Source: Chara braunii (taxonomy: Eukaryota; Streptophyta; Charophyceae; Charales; Characeae). Taken from it: 33,368 nt of DNA. The DNA lies in the NCBI GenBank assembly GCA_003427395.1, contig BFEA01000544.1:169071-202438 (forward strand), given 5' to 3'. The notes beneath the pieces are model-generated. The model did not search any database, was not told the origin of the DNA, and was given only the letters and a program-made list of their open reading frames with translations. The position numbers and the translations under genes are program-made. The stretch's first letter is position 1. Each line of letters starts with the position of its first letter. This document shows, piece by piece, positions 1 to 9,580 of the stretch.

Positions 1-72
<72 letters not shown>

Positions 73-96
73 CCTCTTTCTCTCTCTCTCTCTCTC
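1..96. repeat. (TC)n microsatellite
   Basis: The first 96 bases are almost pure TC dinucleotides, broken once by a short ccccctcttt interruption near position 70. A loose AC-rich tail follows to about 140. The array runs off the left edge of the window, so its full length is unknown. Confidence 0.97.
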
Positions 97-1029
97 AGAC
101 ACACACGCCCGCACACAAACCCTAACATACACACACCTTCGTTGACGTGGAGGAACACGATTGTGCGATACGACGGCGACACACGCGAGCGCAAGCAGCT
201 GCGAAAGCGCAACACAAACGCAAGCACTTTGGATGGGCGTTGGCGCTGTGGACGGCTACGACGCAGAGGCGATTCTCGCATTGCGGCAAGGCACAACGGA
301 CGCGCGGAGGACCGTTCTGGCTATCCTGGAACAGGCCACACCCTCTACATAGGCAAGCACACATGCTCGCTGCCAACGACGATGACGGCGCAGAGGTCTC
401 ATGCACGGCTGCAACGCACAGCCAACTCGCGAAGGATGACGCAGCAGGGAACGTGACGCAGGCACACACACACGGTCGTCGTCAACGGGTATAGAGGCAC
501 GTGGGTCTCGTGAACGGCGGCACGGGGAGCAGCGGACGAGGAGCAGCGGACGGGGAGATTGCATCCACGGCGGTTGTGTAACCAGGCTAATGAAACCCTA
601 CAGGACCGTCACATGTTTCCACAACCGAGTTTCAAGACGTCGAAAAAAAAAAAAAAAAAAAAAAGACGGTGAAGTATATTCTATGAACTCAAACACCAAG
701 CGGCCCAAAAGCGGGAAATGAAAAATTTCGCCAATAATTCGTGAAAAATGTTCCTTTCCTGCCGATGGGGCTGGCCACGCATTGGACCAGGCGGACCGTT
801 TGAAAGGTCGTGGCTGCAATCCGCCGCCCGAACTCCTCCCGAAAAAGGGTCTGACCTCCACCACCTTGGGACTTTGGTCCTACCCCCCCGCCCCTCCACC
901 CCGAGACGCCGACCTGCCGAAAAACCCGCCTCTAACTCACAGGAATCGACATTTTCTGGTGGCGGTGGGAGTGGTGGTTTAAACATGAAGAGATGAAGAA
1001 GAGGAAAAAAAAAGAGAAAGACAAATGTG
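97..1029. other. Unassigned non-coding DNA with an A22 tract
   Basis: No gene recognised. The first 500 bases are CA- and CG-rich, and overlapping open frames on both strands have no domain-like composition. A 15-base unit containing gagcagcggac is doubled near 525-557. A run of 22 A residues lies at 643-664 and could be a retroposon tail, but I see no SINE or LINE body joined to it. The segment 745-985 is C-rich and ends at a sharp change to AT-rich sequence near 1000, where the old retroelement relic begins. Confidence 0.5.
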
Positions 1030-1469
1030 AATGTTCATTTTTTCATTGATGAACTGCCTGAAGAACTTGTGCAAAAACCTCTTTTTTTTTTTTGCCACAA
1101 TTGAATTGCCCTTACAATCCATGATGTTAAAATAAGATTTTTTTGACGAAGCTTCATCACGTACTCGTCTACTGGGAGAAAAACCTGCATCTCAAGGCTC
1201 TTTTGAGTCGGGGCTTTCCTCTGATAGACCTTCTTGTTCAGTCAACATGATGGCTTTGAAGACATCTTACCATCTGAAGTCGTCATGGAACCTGGTATGG
1301 TGATTGGTGAAGTAACAAACCTTCAGGCAATAAAATTTTGGATGAAATTTTTTATGATGAAAAATAAAACCTCTCATATCGAAAGAATTAACAATGGAAG
1401 AAGAGAAAATTTATTCTCAAAAGTGAGCTAAAAGATAAGGTGGTAATCTGTGATATGATCCCAAAGATG

Positions 1470-2126
1470 TTGAAAGAAACAGACACTACTTTGCCCTTTA
1501 AGAAGGCAATGACCTTAACACCTAAGCTTAGAGAAGAACACAAGAGATTGATTGAAAAGAAAAAGGTGGAAGTCAACTACTTGGGTTTGAATTTCCTTAC
1601 TTAACTGGATATGCCACTTCCAAGCTGCAATATTTGATTTGCAACCATGAGTTGTGGATACCTGACTATTTACATCAATCAAGTGAAGATAAGAGCCATA
1701 ATAAACTTTGGGGCAAAAATGGTTCTTCTTTCTCGAAGGACTATAAAAGTTTGTGATCTGACTATTGATAGAAGCTCAAAGCACCGATTGAGTGACATTG
1801 ATGAACCTGTTTATTTACTAGGCTTCATTGATAATTCGGTAATTAAGGTTGAATGTATTTTTGTTCAGCTGTTAGGATACGTAGTCCCAGAGATGGATCA
1901 TGATTGTATCTTCGGTACTTCGTTCTTGCATAAAGTGGAAGCTTCTCAGTTCTTCAGTTATGAAAGGTCATCTTGGATTGCGATGCAGGATCTCAAGACT
2001 AGTCAGAAACAAACCTTTATGATTTGTATGCAGGATCTCAAGACTAGTCAGAAACAAACCTTCACGATTTGTATTTCAAACCATCCTAAATATAAAATGT
2101 CAATCAACTCTATAAGCAGGGAATAA
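1470..2126 (+). pseudogene. Retropepsin-like aspartic protease remnant of the old gypsy element
   Basis: The frame open at 1647-2126 (159 codons) contains a retropepsin-like pattern. A strand and turn at RAIINFGAKM occupies the place of the catalytic D-S/T-G-A turn, and HDCIFGTSFL some 85 residues later fits the hydrophobic-hydrophobic-Gly motif that ends these proteases. The same frame reads back to about 1477 through two stops. The catalytic Asp appears as Asn in INFGA, so the enzyme would be inactive. An in-frame 45-bp tandem duplication extends its C-terminal side. The protein would have processed Gag-Pol inside virus-like particles. Assignment rests on motif order and on the RT immediately downstream; the protease alone would be a weak call. 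Confidence 0.65.
1983..2072 (+). repeat. 45-bp tandem duplication, two copies
   Basis: Two adjacent 45-bp units start at 1983 and 2028, each beginning atgcaggatctc. They differ at only a few bases near the end. The length is a multiple of three, so the decayed protease frame carries a doubled 15-residue unit (MQDLKTSQKQTF followed by M/T-I-C). Near identity beside the heavily mutated surroundings suggests the duplication is younger than most of the decay. Confidence 0.92.
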
Positions 2127-2542
2127 TCTGTTGAGAAGACAATTAAATTGAAAAAAAAAGTTAAACGAGAGACCAAAGAAGAAATTTCAATTGACATTAA
2201 TCATAGCTCCTAAATCATGAAAGTTTTTGGCCGACTCAAAGATGATGATGGACAAATTGATGCATTCAAGAAGGTTGTTCAATCCGCTAAGAGTGGTAAA
2301 ATAGAATTGAAATTTGCATTAACTCATCATTTTTCATAAAAATGGTCAATGGCTCAACGAAAACATATAAACCCAAGGGGGTGAAGAAGAATATGGTGAC
2401 CGTTTTAATAAAAAATGACTATGATGAAACATTGGCAAAGGAAATAAAAATCATCGAAGCACTACGGGAGTCAGCAAAACTTGAGAGGAGGGTTACGAGA
2501 GAGAGATTTGACACAATGAAGATTGATTCGGATTAGTTTATC

Positions 2543-3270
2543 TTACCCGAGGAGAAGGAATATATCTTCAAGGTGTGTCATGAATTCTGTAGTGTTTTTA
2601 CCTTTAATGATGAAGAGAAAGGGCGATTAGATGGATATGATTAAAATATGTTTTAAAAAAAAAAAGCAGAAGTGATGAAATATCTTCATAAAAAAATTGA
2701 TTACAATATTGTTGAATCTGCTAATAAACCCTTTGTTAATAACTGGTTTTGCTTTTGGAGACCAAGAGGTGGTTTGAGATGGATAAAAAGTCTTCAAAAA
2801 CTCAACTCAGTGACGATACGTGATGTAGGTAGTCTCCCTAATGCTGATTTACTTTCTGACTCATTAGCTGAACGATAATTTTATTCGTTAATTGATTTAT
2901 ATTCTGACTACGATCAGTTTTTCATTGACCCTACTAGCCGACCCATGACTGTCATCCAAATGTCAATAAGACTTATCAAGATGTGTGTGGTACCACAAGG
3001 GTGGATTAATGGTATGACTGTTGTACGAAGAGATATAATCCAAGTCATGCAGGTCACTTCTCCTTATGACTAGTCCTTATATTGATGATAATTTAGTAAA
3101 ATTGTCAATAAAAAAATATGAGATATTGGTTGGTGATGGTGTAAGGACGATTGTCTCAAAACATGTAGAGGGTGTAAAGCAGGTCCTCGAAAGACTTCAT
3201 AAATACAATCAGACTGTCGGTGGTCCAAAAGTTTCGTTTCTTTCAGACATAAGTAACCATTCTAGGTTTT
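2543..3270 (+). pseudogene. Reverse transcriptase remnant of the old gypsy element
   Basis: One frame with stops runs from about 2543 through 3060, then shifts. Recognisable RT blocks appear in order: a linker LPEEKEYIFKV; the fingers block GGLRWIKSLQKLNSVTIRD; palm motif A, YSLIDLYSDYDQ (about 2887-2925), with its Asp; a VVPQGWING block; and motif C, YIDD, at 3078-3089 after a frameshift. A thumb-like stretch ends at a stop near 3270. Both Asp of YIDD survive, but stops near 2642, 2876 and 3068 and the frameshift make it a pseudogene. In a live element this enzyme copies the genomic RNA into DNA from the tRNA primer. Confidence 0.88.
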
Positions 3271-3287
3271 AGATGTTCCTCTAAGGG

Positions 3288-3832
3288 TTGAAGCCTGACC
3301 CTAAGAAGATAGATAAGATTTTGAATTGTCCCTTGACTCCTAAGCGAGTGACAGACGTCAGGAGCTTCTTGGGTGTTTGTGGGTTCTGGAGGATTTTAAT
3401 TCCTCGTTTCGCTATCCTTGCAGAGCATCTAAGAGATATGGTAAGGCAAAAAATAGACTTGTCATTGACAGAAAAAAAAAACAAATCCCCGTTAAAGATA
3501 TACAAGAAAAATTAAAAGATGGAGGTGTAATATGGACAGTGTCGTACTATGATGATGAGGAGGGAAGACCCTTCATCATCGAGGCAGATGGAGAATCAAT
3601 TGCTCTTTGTAGTGTGCTTAAAAATAAAGATAAGAATGATAGAGAAAAACCTCTAAGGTTTGAGAGCAAAACTCTCAATTCCATAGAAAGAGGTTACACC
3701 CACTTCAAGAAACAACTACTGACAATTATTCTCTGCCTCAATTGTTTCAGGCACTATGTGCTTACAAGGAAATTCATTATGAGGACTGATGCATCTATAG
3801 TGATTGGTATCATAAAAAACACTAATAGGTAG
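3288..3832 (+). pseudogene. RT connection and RNase H remnant of the old gypsy element
   Basis: The frame at 3288-3515 reads DPKKIDKILNCPLTPK then RSFLGVCGFWR, the usual connection block between RT and RNase H in Ty3/gypsy Pol. The RNase H continues in another frame at about 3530-3832: an IIEADGES strand in place of the first catalytic block, LNSIERGYTHFKKQLLTI for the Glu helix, and FIMRTDAS for the later Asp. The Glu helix has Lys where this family usually has an acidic residue. A frameshift at an A-rich run near 3470-3490 separates the two parts. Confidence 0.82.
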
Positions 3833-4589
3833 ATCCAATAATAAGTAGATGAACTGCTATTATTTGGACCTTTGACTTTAAGTTGGAAAGAAAATTAAAT
3901 GAGAAAAAAACGGACTAGAGTGAAGAACAGAAAATAACGAAGATATTGAGGAACCTACTGAAGAATCGACTTCTATTGATGAATTTGAAAATGAAGAAGA
4001 TAATAGGCCCAAAACTGGTACAAGAAAAATTTATGGCATCAACACAAAACTTCTGGGGTGAAATTCCTGATGTTTATATCTATAAAATGATTCTTGAGAA
4101 ACAGAAAGAAAAAAATAACAAAACGACTGGTACTCAAGAATCAATACAGCAGTTGTGGTTGTCGATGAACTAGAAGAACATTATAGGATGCGGAAGAGAT
4201 TGAAAAAAACGAGGAAGAAATTATGTTTATCCTTAAACAATACATAGAAAGTTATCAAGAGATTGAGAAAGCAATAGAAAGAACAAAAATGAAAGAATAC
4301 TACTGCAAAAAATGGAAGAATAAATTTAAACTTAAAAGATGACACTTTTTTGTGGATAATAAAAGTGAGTTGTCTCAATCAAGAGTAGTGTGCGAGAAAG
4401 AAAAACAACTAAAAATAATTGTTACTGTACATGAATGAGTTGCATGAGACCACAGAACTGCTGAAGCAACCTATACTAAAACTTTTAAGCTTTATTTTTT
4501 ATCATGCGTGAAGGACATAATTTACAAAATTTGTAAGTTGTCTCTACTATGTCAAAAAAAACTCTACAAGAAAATTGGATAAACCTTTA
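3833..4589 (+). pseudogene. Strongly decayed segment between RNase H and integrase core
   Basis: This AT-rich stretch sits where a gypsy element carries the RNase H-integrase linker and the HHCC zinc-binding domain. Short coding-like pieces remain, for example a Lys- and Glu-rich frame at 3946-4173, but I cannot find a convincing H-H-C-C set. Assignment is by position only. Confidence 0.4.
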
Positions 4590-5075
4590 TTTTCCACTAT
4601 CTTGGTAGAACCAGGTAGTCGAGATCATTTGAATCTCATCATTATTCCCCAAGGCAAAGGACTGATGTGATACATATTGAACATGAAATATATTTTCTCT
4701 GGCTATCCTGAAGCAAAAACTCTGAAAAGGAAAGACATCCGAACAATTGACTGATTGGATAAAATAAATTTATCTCAGATATCCTTTCATCAGAGAGTTT
4801 GTTTCAGACAGAGGATCATAATTTAGAAATGAGATTGTAAGAAGAACCACTCTCAAACTGGGTGTTAGAAACAAATATGTAACTAATTATCTTCCTCAGG
4901 CAAATGCACCAGTTGAGAGGGGTACCAAAATTTTAAAAGATTCACTATCAAGGTGATGTGAAGGAAATCTCAGCAAATAGCTAGAGGTCCTAAGAAATGC
5001 AGTTTATGCGGACATTTTCATGATTGAGAGAACCACTGACTATGCATTTTTCACTTTGTGGTATGCTTAGTATTC
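4590..5075 (+). pseudogene. Integrase catalytic core remnant of the old gypsy element
   Basis: Reading in two or three frames gives integrase core landmarks in the correct order. VEPGSRDHLNLIIIP (near 4605-4650) holds a candidate first Asp. FSGYPEAKTLKRKD follows (about 4695-4740). FVSDRGS, then a stop (about 4798-4820), matches the D-x-G block around the second Asp. NYLPQANAPVERG (about 4885-4920) holds the catalytic Glu. After that DSLSR and YADIFMIERTTDYAF resemble the region just downstream of the core. Stops and at least one frameshift interrupt it. The family inserts the element cDNA into the chromosome. Confidence 0.8.
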
Positions 5076-5281
5076 TACTTTACCTATTCAAAGCATAATA
5101 AAAAATTAGTCAAGTTACGAAAAAGATAAATAATATTTTATCACATAACTTCTACAAATTAGAATGGGACGGATGTTACAAGTTGATCAGCAATGTTGAA
5201 TGTTGTAGAGAGGTTGACCACCAGTCGCCTGTCTGATCAAGAGAGGTGAAATAAGAAGAGATACATAAGAAAAAAGAAATT

Positions 5282-5475
5282 AAAAGTTGGTGATGTCGTT
5301 TTGTTTTATGACAGTTCACCGGAGAATCAATTGACTAAATGTTTAGAGTCCAGATGACTTGGGCCTTCCAATGTTATTGGTGAAGCAAAAAACAAAGTCT
5401 ATGAGATATCCGAGATGAATGATTCAAGAGTTCATGATATGGTATTAGGGTCGAGACGTCGTAAATGTTTATTTT
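5282..5475 (+). pseudogene. Integrase C-terminal GPY/F-like module of the old gypsy element
   Basis: A single frame from about 5282 reads LKVGDVVLFYDSS, ESR, a stop, LGPSNVIG and KVYEI, ending at a taa at 5474-5476. This fits the GPY/F module that follows the integrase core in many Ty3/gypsy elements, with LGP in the GP position. One internal TGA near 5354 breaks it. No chromodomain follows, so this element probably belongs to a different lineage from the one at 15670-33145. Confidence 0.75.
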
Positions 5476-5977
5476 AAAATCATGATCCGATTCCTACAAT
5501 GGCCACAAAGAAAGGAAAGGCAGACCATTTATACAGTAAAATAACAGTTTTGAAAAGCAGAACCAAGTACTGTAAGATAGTGAAACTACAAGACAAAATT
5601 TTCAGGAGACTCTGATCATTCTTGTATTGTCATGTCAGTATTTCAATTTTCAGCATGTTAGTTTTGACATGAGGGACTAAGAAAGAATTTTTCGACGGTT
5701 CATATTTGTTTCCACATGTGAGCTAATTTTCTTATTTCTGCAAGTGACAAAACTAAAGAGATTACAGTATTACTGATGCAGAGTCACAATCGATCGACGA
5801 GTGTCAGATCCCTGAGAGTGGGGAACAACTGAGAAGTGCAGTTGTAGTAGGAAGTGAGGAGATATCACCTTCGTAAGTATTGACGTAGTATTAAGTTCAG
5901 ATAACTCATAACTGTGACACATTAAAAATGTAAACAATATCATTTATCTAATGAAAAAAAAAGTTCGATGGGCATAA

Positions 5978-6149
5978 AGAAGTTCAACTTTGCTTGATCA
6001 AGAATTGTCAATAAAATGACTTCATCTTTTTTGACTAAGTTGTCTGTCTAAGAGAAATATCATGAGGATTTACACAAAGGAGTTCAACTTCACTTGATAA
6101 AGAGTTGTCAGTAGAGAGACTCCGTGTCTTTTGACTAAGTTGTGTATCT
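5978..6149. repeat. Direct repeat pair, 100-bp spacing
   Basis: Two diverged copies of about 70 bp begin at agttcaactt, positions 5981 and 6081, exactly 100 bp apart. Both continue through cttgat, attgtca or gttgtca, and end in ttgactaagttgt. Confidence 0.85.
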
Positions 6150-6160
6150 TCTGCTTAAGA

Positions 6161-6320
6161 TGAGGGAAGAGATCTCTCCAAGACCAGTATCTCTATATTT
6201 CCTTAAGACCGACGGAAGGTCTCTTGGAGGTATTCTCTGATGAGGGAAGAGATTTCTCTGGGATCACCACTATGTATTTTCTTGAAATAGGTCTCTTGCA
6301 GATACTTGTTGCTAGTTGTG
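6161..6320. repeat. Direct repeat pair, 80-bp spacing
   Basis: The motif tgagggaagagat starts at 6161 and again at 6241, exactly 80 bp apart. Each copy continues with a ctctcc/ctctgg block, a tat-rich stretch and an aggtctctt block. A third, weaker aacgtctcttgag occurs near 6353. Confidence 0.8.
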
Positions 6321-7220
6321 TTCTTGCTGTTTAGTGCCTCATAAGACTGAAGGAACGTCTCTTGAGAAATGCTTGTTCAGTTACTTCGGGCATGAACATT
6401 CTGCTTGTGGACTTTTGCATACTTGCTGCTTGCCTGTATTTGAGTTTTTCTCTTCTTTAACCTGAGCCATTATTGATTGTTGGGGCTAGCCAGAGCCTTA
6501 CCGCAGTAGGTTGCAATCTGGTGAGGTCATCAGGTCCCCGACCAGAATGTCGAATGTCGTAGTTGGCTAAGGTTAAGGCTCAACGAGTCTGGCCTAGGAA
6601 GTCAGAAGGGGTTAGCTACAACCCTACCGTAGTGAGAGGTTACAATCCAGTGGGTTCGTCAGAGCCCGAATCGTAGTTAGACTGAGTCTTATGTTCGAAA
6701 TCTGGGCGAAGCAGCCAGCGCCCTAGGTCAAAAACTGGTGGGTGAACCGGACCCCAACTGCAATGGTCAAATCTGGATATAGGGTAGTTGGACTCACGGG
6801 AGGTCTTGTGTCTCAGGGTGACTAGACTAGCTATAGTCTGGGTGTTTTAGCGTGAGGCGCGCCAAAGGGTTATCATACTTGAGTAGAGGGTATGGTGGTC
6901 CTAACCTGCAGGCAGGCTGTCCTACTTGAGTAGAGGGCTGTCAAGATAAACGATCTGATTAATCCTGGGTTGAGGGGGGCTGAATGAGGGATGTCAGACT
7001 GAAGGGATGTCTGTCAGCCCAAGCTAAGTGGGTAAAAACCAACGCAATCGACGATTTCTGGGTAAGAGAAACTGTTTATATTATTTATTATTTTATTATA
7101 GGTTTTATTTTAATTCATTTAATTTAATTACTGTTTGACTACTGTTTTTCATGGAGCCTGCTTGCTGGGATCTTGTTTGATTGTTTGTGAAACTTGTTGG
7201 TTTGCATGTTTATACATGTT

Positions 7221-7412
7221 CACTCAAAGTTCCCAGAACAGAGAAAGAAAAAAAATTTTGGTATCTCTTTGTTTATTTGAGAAGTTAAGGAGACGTCTCA
7301 CTCAAATTAGAGAAAAAAAACAGGGTTCGATATCCCCTTCGATTGCTTGAGAAGTTGAAAAGACGTCACTCAGGCCTGAGAACGAGAAATGGGTTTGGTA
7401 TACCTTATCCCC
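7221..7412. repeat. Degenerate tandem repeat, about 70-bp unit, 2.6 copies
   Basis: Units start with cactca at 7221, 7299 and 7367. Each continues through an A-rich agagaaaa block and a tttggtatc / ttcgatatc / ttggtatac block. The first two also share ttgagaagtt and agacgt. The third is truncated. Confidence 0.8.
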
Positions 7413-7440
7413 AACACAACTGACAGAGTGAGCGTCAGCA

Positions 7441-9317
7441 ACATTAAGGACAATTTTAGAATATCTTCGACATTTTTGTCAGAATGTGACGAGGTAACTT
7501 CTCCATCGAGGAAAGATAAGAGAAAAATCATGTTTCAAACATGACAAGAAATCAAGGTCAATTGCAAATGAAAAATTGAGATGTAATCCTTCTTAAATTT
7601 ATTTGGTGGTCAAAAGAGCGGTCTGGTTTACGAGGAACCTGCATCCCCAGCCTCAAGGTATTGAAACTCTCAGATCAGCGACGATATGAAGTAGGATATG
7701 GACTCAAAGTTTAAGAGAAGAGAAACAAAAAATTCAAGGGAGAACGTCGTGTTTCTACAAGATGAAAAAAATTGTCATCAATTATATTTGAAGGAGTGCA
7801 AAAAGAAAGAAAATGCAGAAAAAAATACAATTGCTAAGAGGAGACTGAGACATGGCAGCACATGGGACTGAGGATGAAGCTATATGCACTAATGCCTTGC
7901 TTGTCATTGGTGTGGCGTGTGCTCTGAAAGAGTTCAAAGGGGAGGGAGAACTTGGATTACTATAGTGCGCCTCAAACTTTTGTTGATAGTACTCCATCCT
8001 TGTGGGGTGTGAAGTTCTTTCATACCAGCCACTTAAAAAGTGGCGTGGGTATGGTCTCGTGTGAGAGCCATATCCTCATACCTCTTCTTCCTCCTCCTCA
8101 AAACTGAAATCATGGCGTGTGCGAGGTGGCGGCTCTTCACAAGCCTTACTACCCAACCACCTCTTCCTCTTCCCTGTCCTCTATGTCCTTAAGGCATGGT
8201 GTAAGACTGAACCCAATTAAGTAACTCGCGGTAGAGAGAGTTTGTTACATTGAGAAAATAAGTTTCTGAGCTATGGTTGAAAATGTGTCGCGATATTCAA
8301 AAACTGCTACGCTATGCGATTTTAAAGTTGTTGCGCTCCAAGTAAAAGACAATGCGCTACCAAGAGAGGTAGGGTCGCTGCAGTATGAATGCAAAGCAAT
8401 CGTGTTGTAAGAAAAGAAAAAAAAAATGCTTGCGATGCAATACCAGGAGTCTTCGACTAACGATCATTTACTACAGGAGCTCAACTACTGGGATGTTATG
8501 ACAACAATAGGTGTTATTGTTGTCTTATTTATATTGTTTGTTATGCATGTTTTGGGTCAGCGGGGCCACTCGGCGGGGGTTCGGTATCATGTTAGAGGGC
8601 GTCGTGCACCAACCCTTCACGGTGTACCAGGCGCCCTGCTCACAAACCTCTGCAGTGTATCAAGCACACCTAGCGAGCAAATAGTTTTTATTCTACGGTG
8701 CACCTAACACACTCGGATTCCACCCTCCCGCACGCCCGGTCCAATCGGCACTTTTATACCCAAAAGGTGGGAGTGCGTCACTTGACTTTTTATTCGTCAA
8801 TGCAAGCTCAGCGCCCTGCTGTACAGCAGAGCATGGCCGCTTGGTTCTCGTGGTAGCAGTCGGGCTCGCCAAGGGACGCGAATGTGAAAGGTCCAACACG
8901 GACTTTTCTACCGTGCGCCAAGTCTTCTCTGACTGGGTTGTGGGGCACATGCAGAGTAACCGTCACAATGGGAAAGAAAAGAAAAGAAAAGAAAAAAGCT
9001 ATGTTACCAGGCCGGATGTCCGGGACCCCCCTGACCGTTCAAGGTTGTCCGATCAGACAACAGGTTGAACGTCCTCCCCGAGGAGTCTGTCCGAAGCCAG
9101 AATGCCAAGGAAAAAAAAAAAATCCCCAAAAAAACTATATTATGCAGAAAAATAAGTTGAACAACTTTTGCATTGGGGTTACATCGAATTTCTTTATCAA
9201 ATTGAAAAAGCAAAACAAAATTGAAAACACCCCCAATTGTCCGTTACTCAGTCTGTTAGTGAGTTTGTCACCCGGTTAACCATTCTTTCAATATGTCAGT
9301 CAATGAATTGCAATTAT
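7441..9317. other. Unassigned non-coding DNA
   Basis: I recognise no gene here. Open frames on either strand are short and show no domain. The composition changes from AT-rich (to about 8540) to GC-richer (8560-9100). A phrase at 8583, cggtatcat, resembles a primer-binding site but is too diverged to support an LTR element. On the minus strand tataaaag at about 8752-8759 looks like a TATA box, without any gene downstream that I can identify. Confidence 0.4.
8021..8053. repeat. Short inverted repeat (hairpin)
   Basis: cataccagccact (8021-8033) pairs with agtggcgtgggtatg (8039-8053) around a taaaa loop: a 13-bp stem with a two-base bulge. It could be a folded-back transposon scar or a chance hairpin. 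No flanking target duplication was seen. Confidence 0.6.
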
Positions 9318-9580
9318 GTGTTGTGTTTGGTCTGCGTGTGTTTATATGTGTATTTGGTATGTATGTAAATGCGTGTGTGTATATGTGTGTGTGTGTATGT
9401 GTGCGTGGGTGTCTTTGTGTGTTTGTGTGTGTAACCAGTGCATCTATGTGTGTGTGTGTGTGTAAATAGTGTGTGTGTGTGAGTAGATAGTGTGTATGTA
9501 TGTGTGACTTTGTGCATGTGTGCTCATATGCGTGTCACTCTGTGTGTTTGTGTATGGATAGAATGTGTGTGTGTGTATGC
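9318..9580. repeat. Interrupted (TG)n microsatellite
   Basis: The sequence is dominated by tgtg runs broken by tat, cat and agt words. The longest pure runs are near 9376-9395, 9448-9465 and 9468-9482. The Thr/His-rich frame on the minus strand and the Cys/Val-rich frames on the plus strand here are products of the dinucleotide repeat, not genes. Confidence 0.95.

Larger units (their letters stand above)
1030..5475 (+). mobile_element. Old, decayed Ty3/gypsy retrotransposon pol relic
   Basis: Pieces of one pol gene lie in the standard Ty3/gypsy order on the plus strand: protease (about 1647-2126), reverse transcriptase (about 2543-3270), RNase H (3288-3832), integrase core (about 4590-5075) and a GPY/F-like C-terminal module (5282-5475). 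Every domain is broken by stops and frameshifts. A short readable stretch, FIDELPEELVQKP, at about 1040-1080 and a coding-like stretch at 1470-1645 may be the end of gag or the gag-protease linker. No gag zinc knuckle, 5' LTR or primer-binding site was found, so the 5' part is lost or unrecognisable. The AT-rich composition contrasts with the GC-rich element in the right half of the window. From memory, motifs such as TIRDVGSLPNAD and SGYPEAKTLKRKD resemble a gypsy lineage distinct from that chromodomain element. Confidence 0.85.
5476..7440. other. 3' flank of the old element, possibly its 3' UTR and LTR, rich in short tandem duplications
   Basis: There is no coding potential. The purine-rich stretch gacatgagggactaagaaag near 5668-5687 could be a polypurine tract, but without a 5' LTR copy in the window I cannot test this. 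Several internal duplications are listed separately. A further diverged pair starts at 6482 and 6608 (both begin ggggytagc and contain cttaccgcag / cctaccgtag), and tacttgagtagaggg occurs twice, near 6878 and 6922. Such repeat-laden 3' ends are common in LTR elements; calling it LTR is inference. Confidence 0.45.

Noticed and set aside
110-125. Telomere-like word aaaccctaa
   Set aside because: It occurs once only and is not repeated, so it gives no support for a telomeric array.
8583-8598. Primer-binding site on the plus strand
   Set aside because: cggtatcatgtt matches the tRNA complement at only seven or eight of twelve positions, and no LTR end or gag is visible around it.
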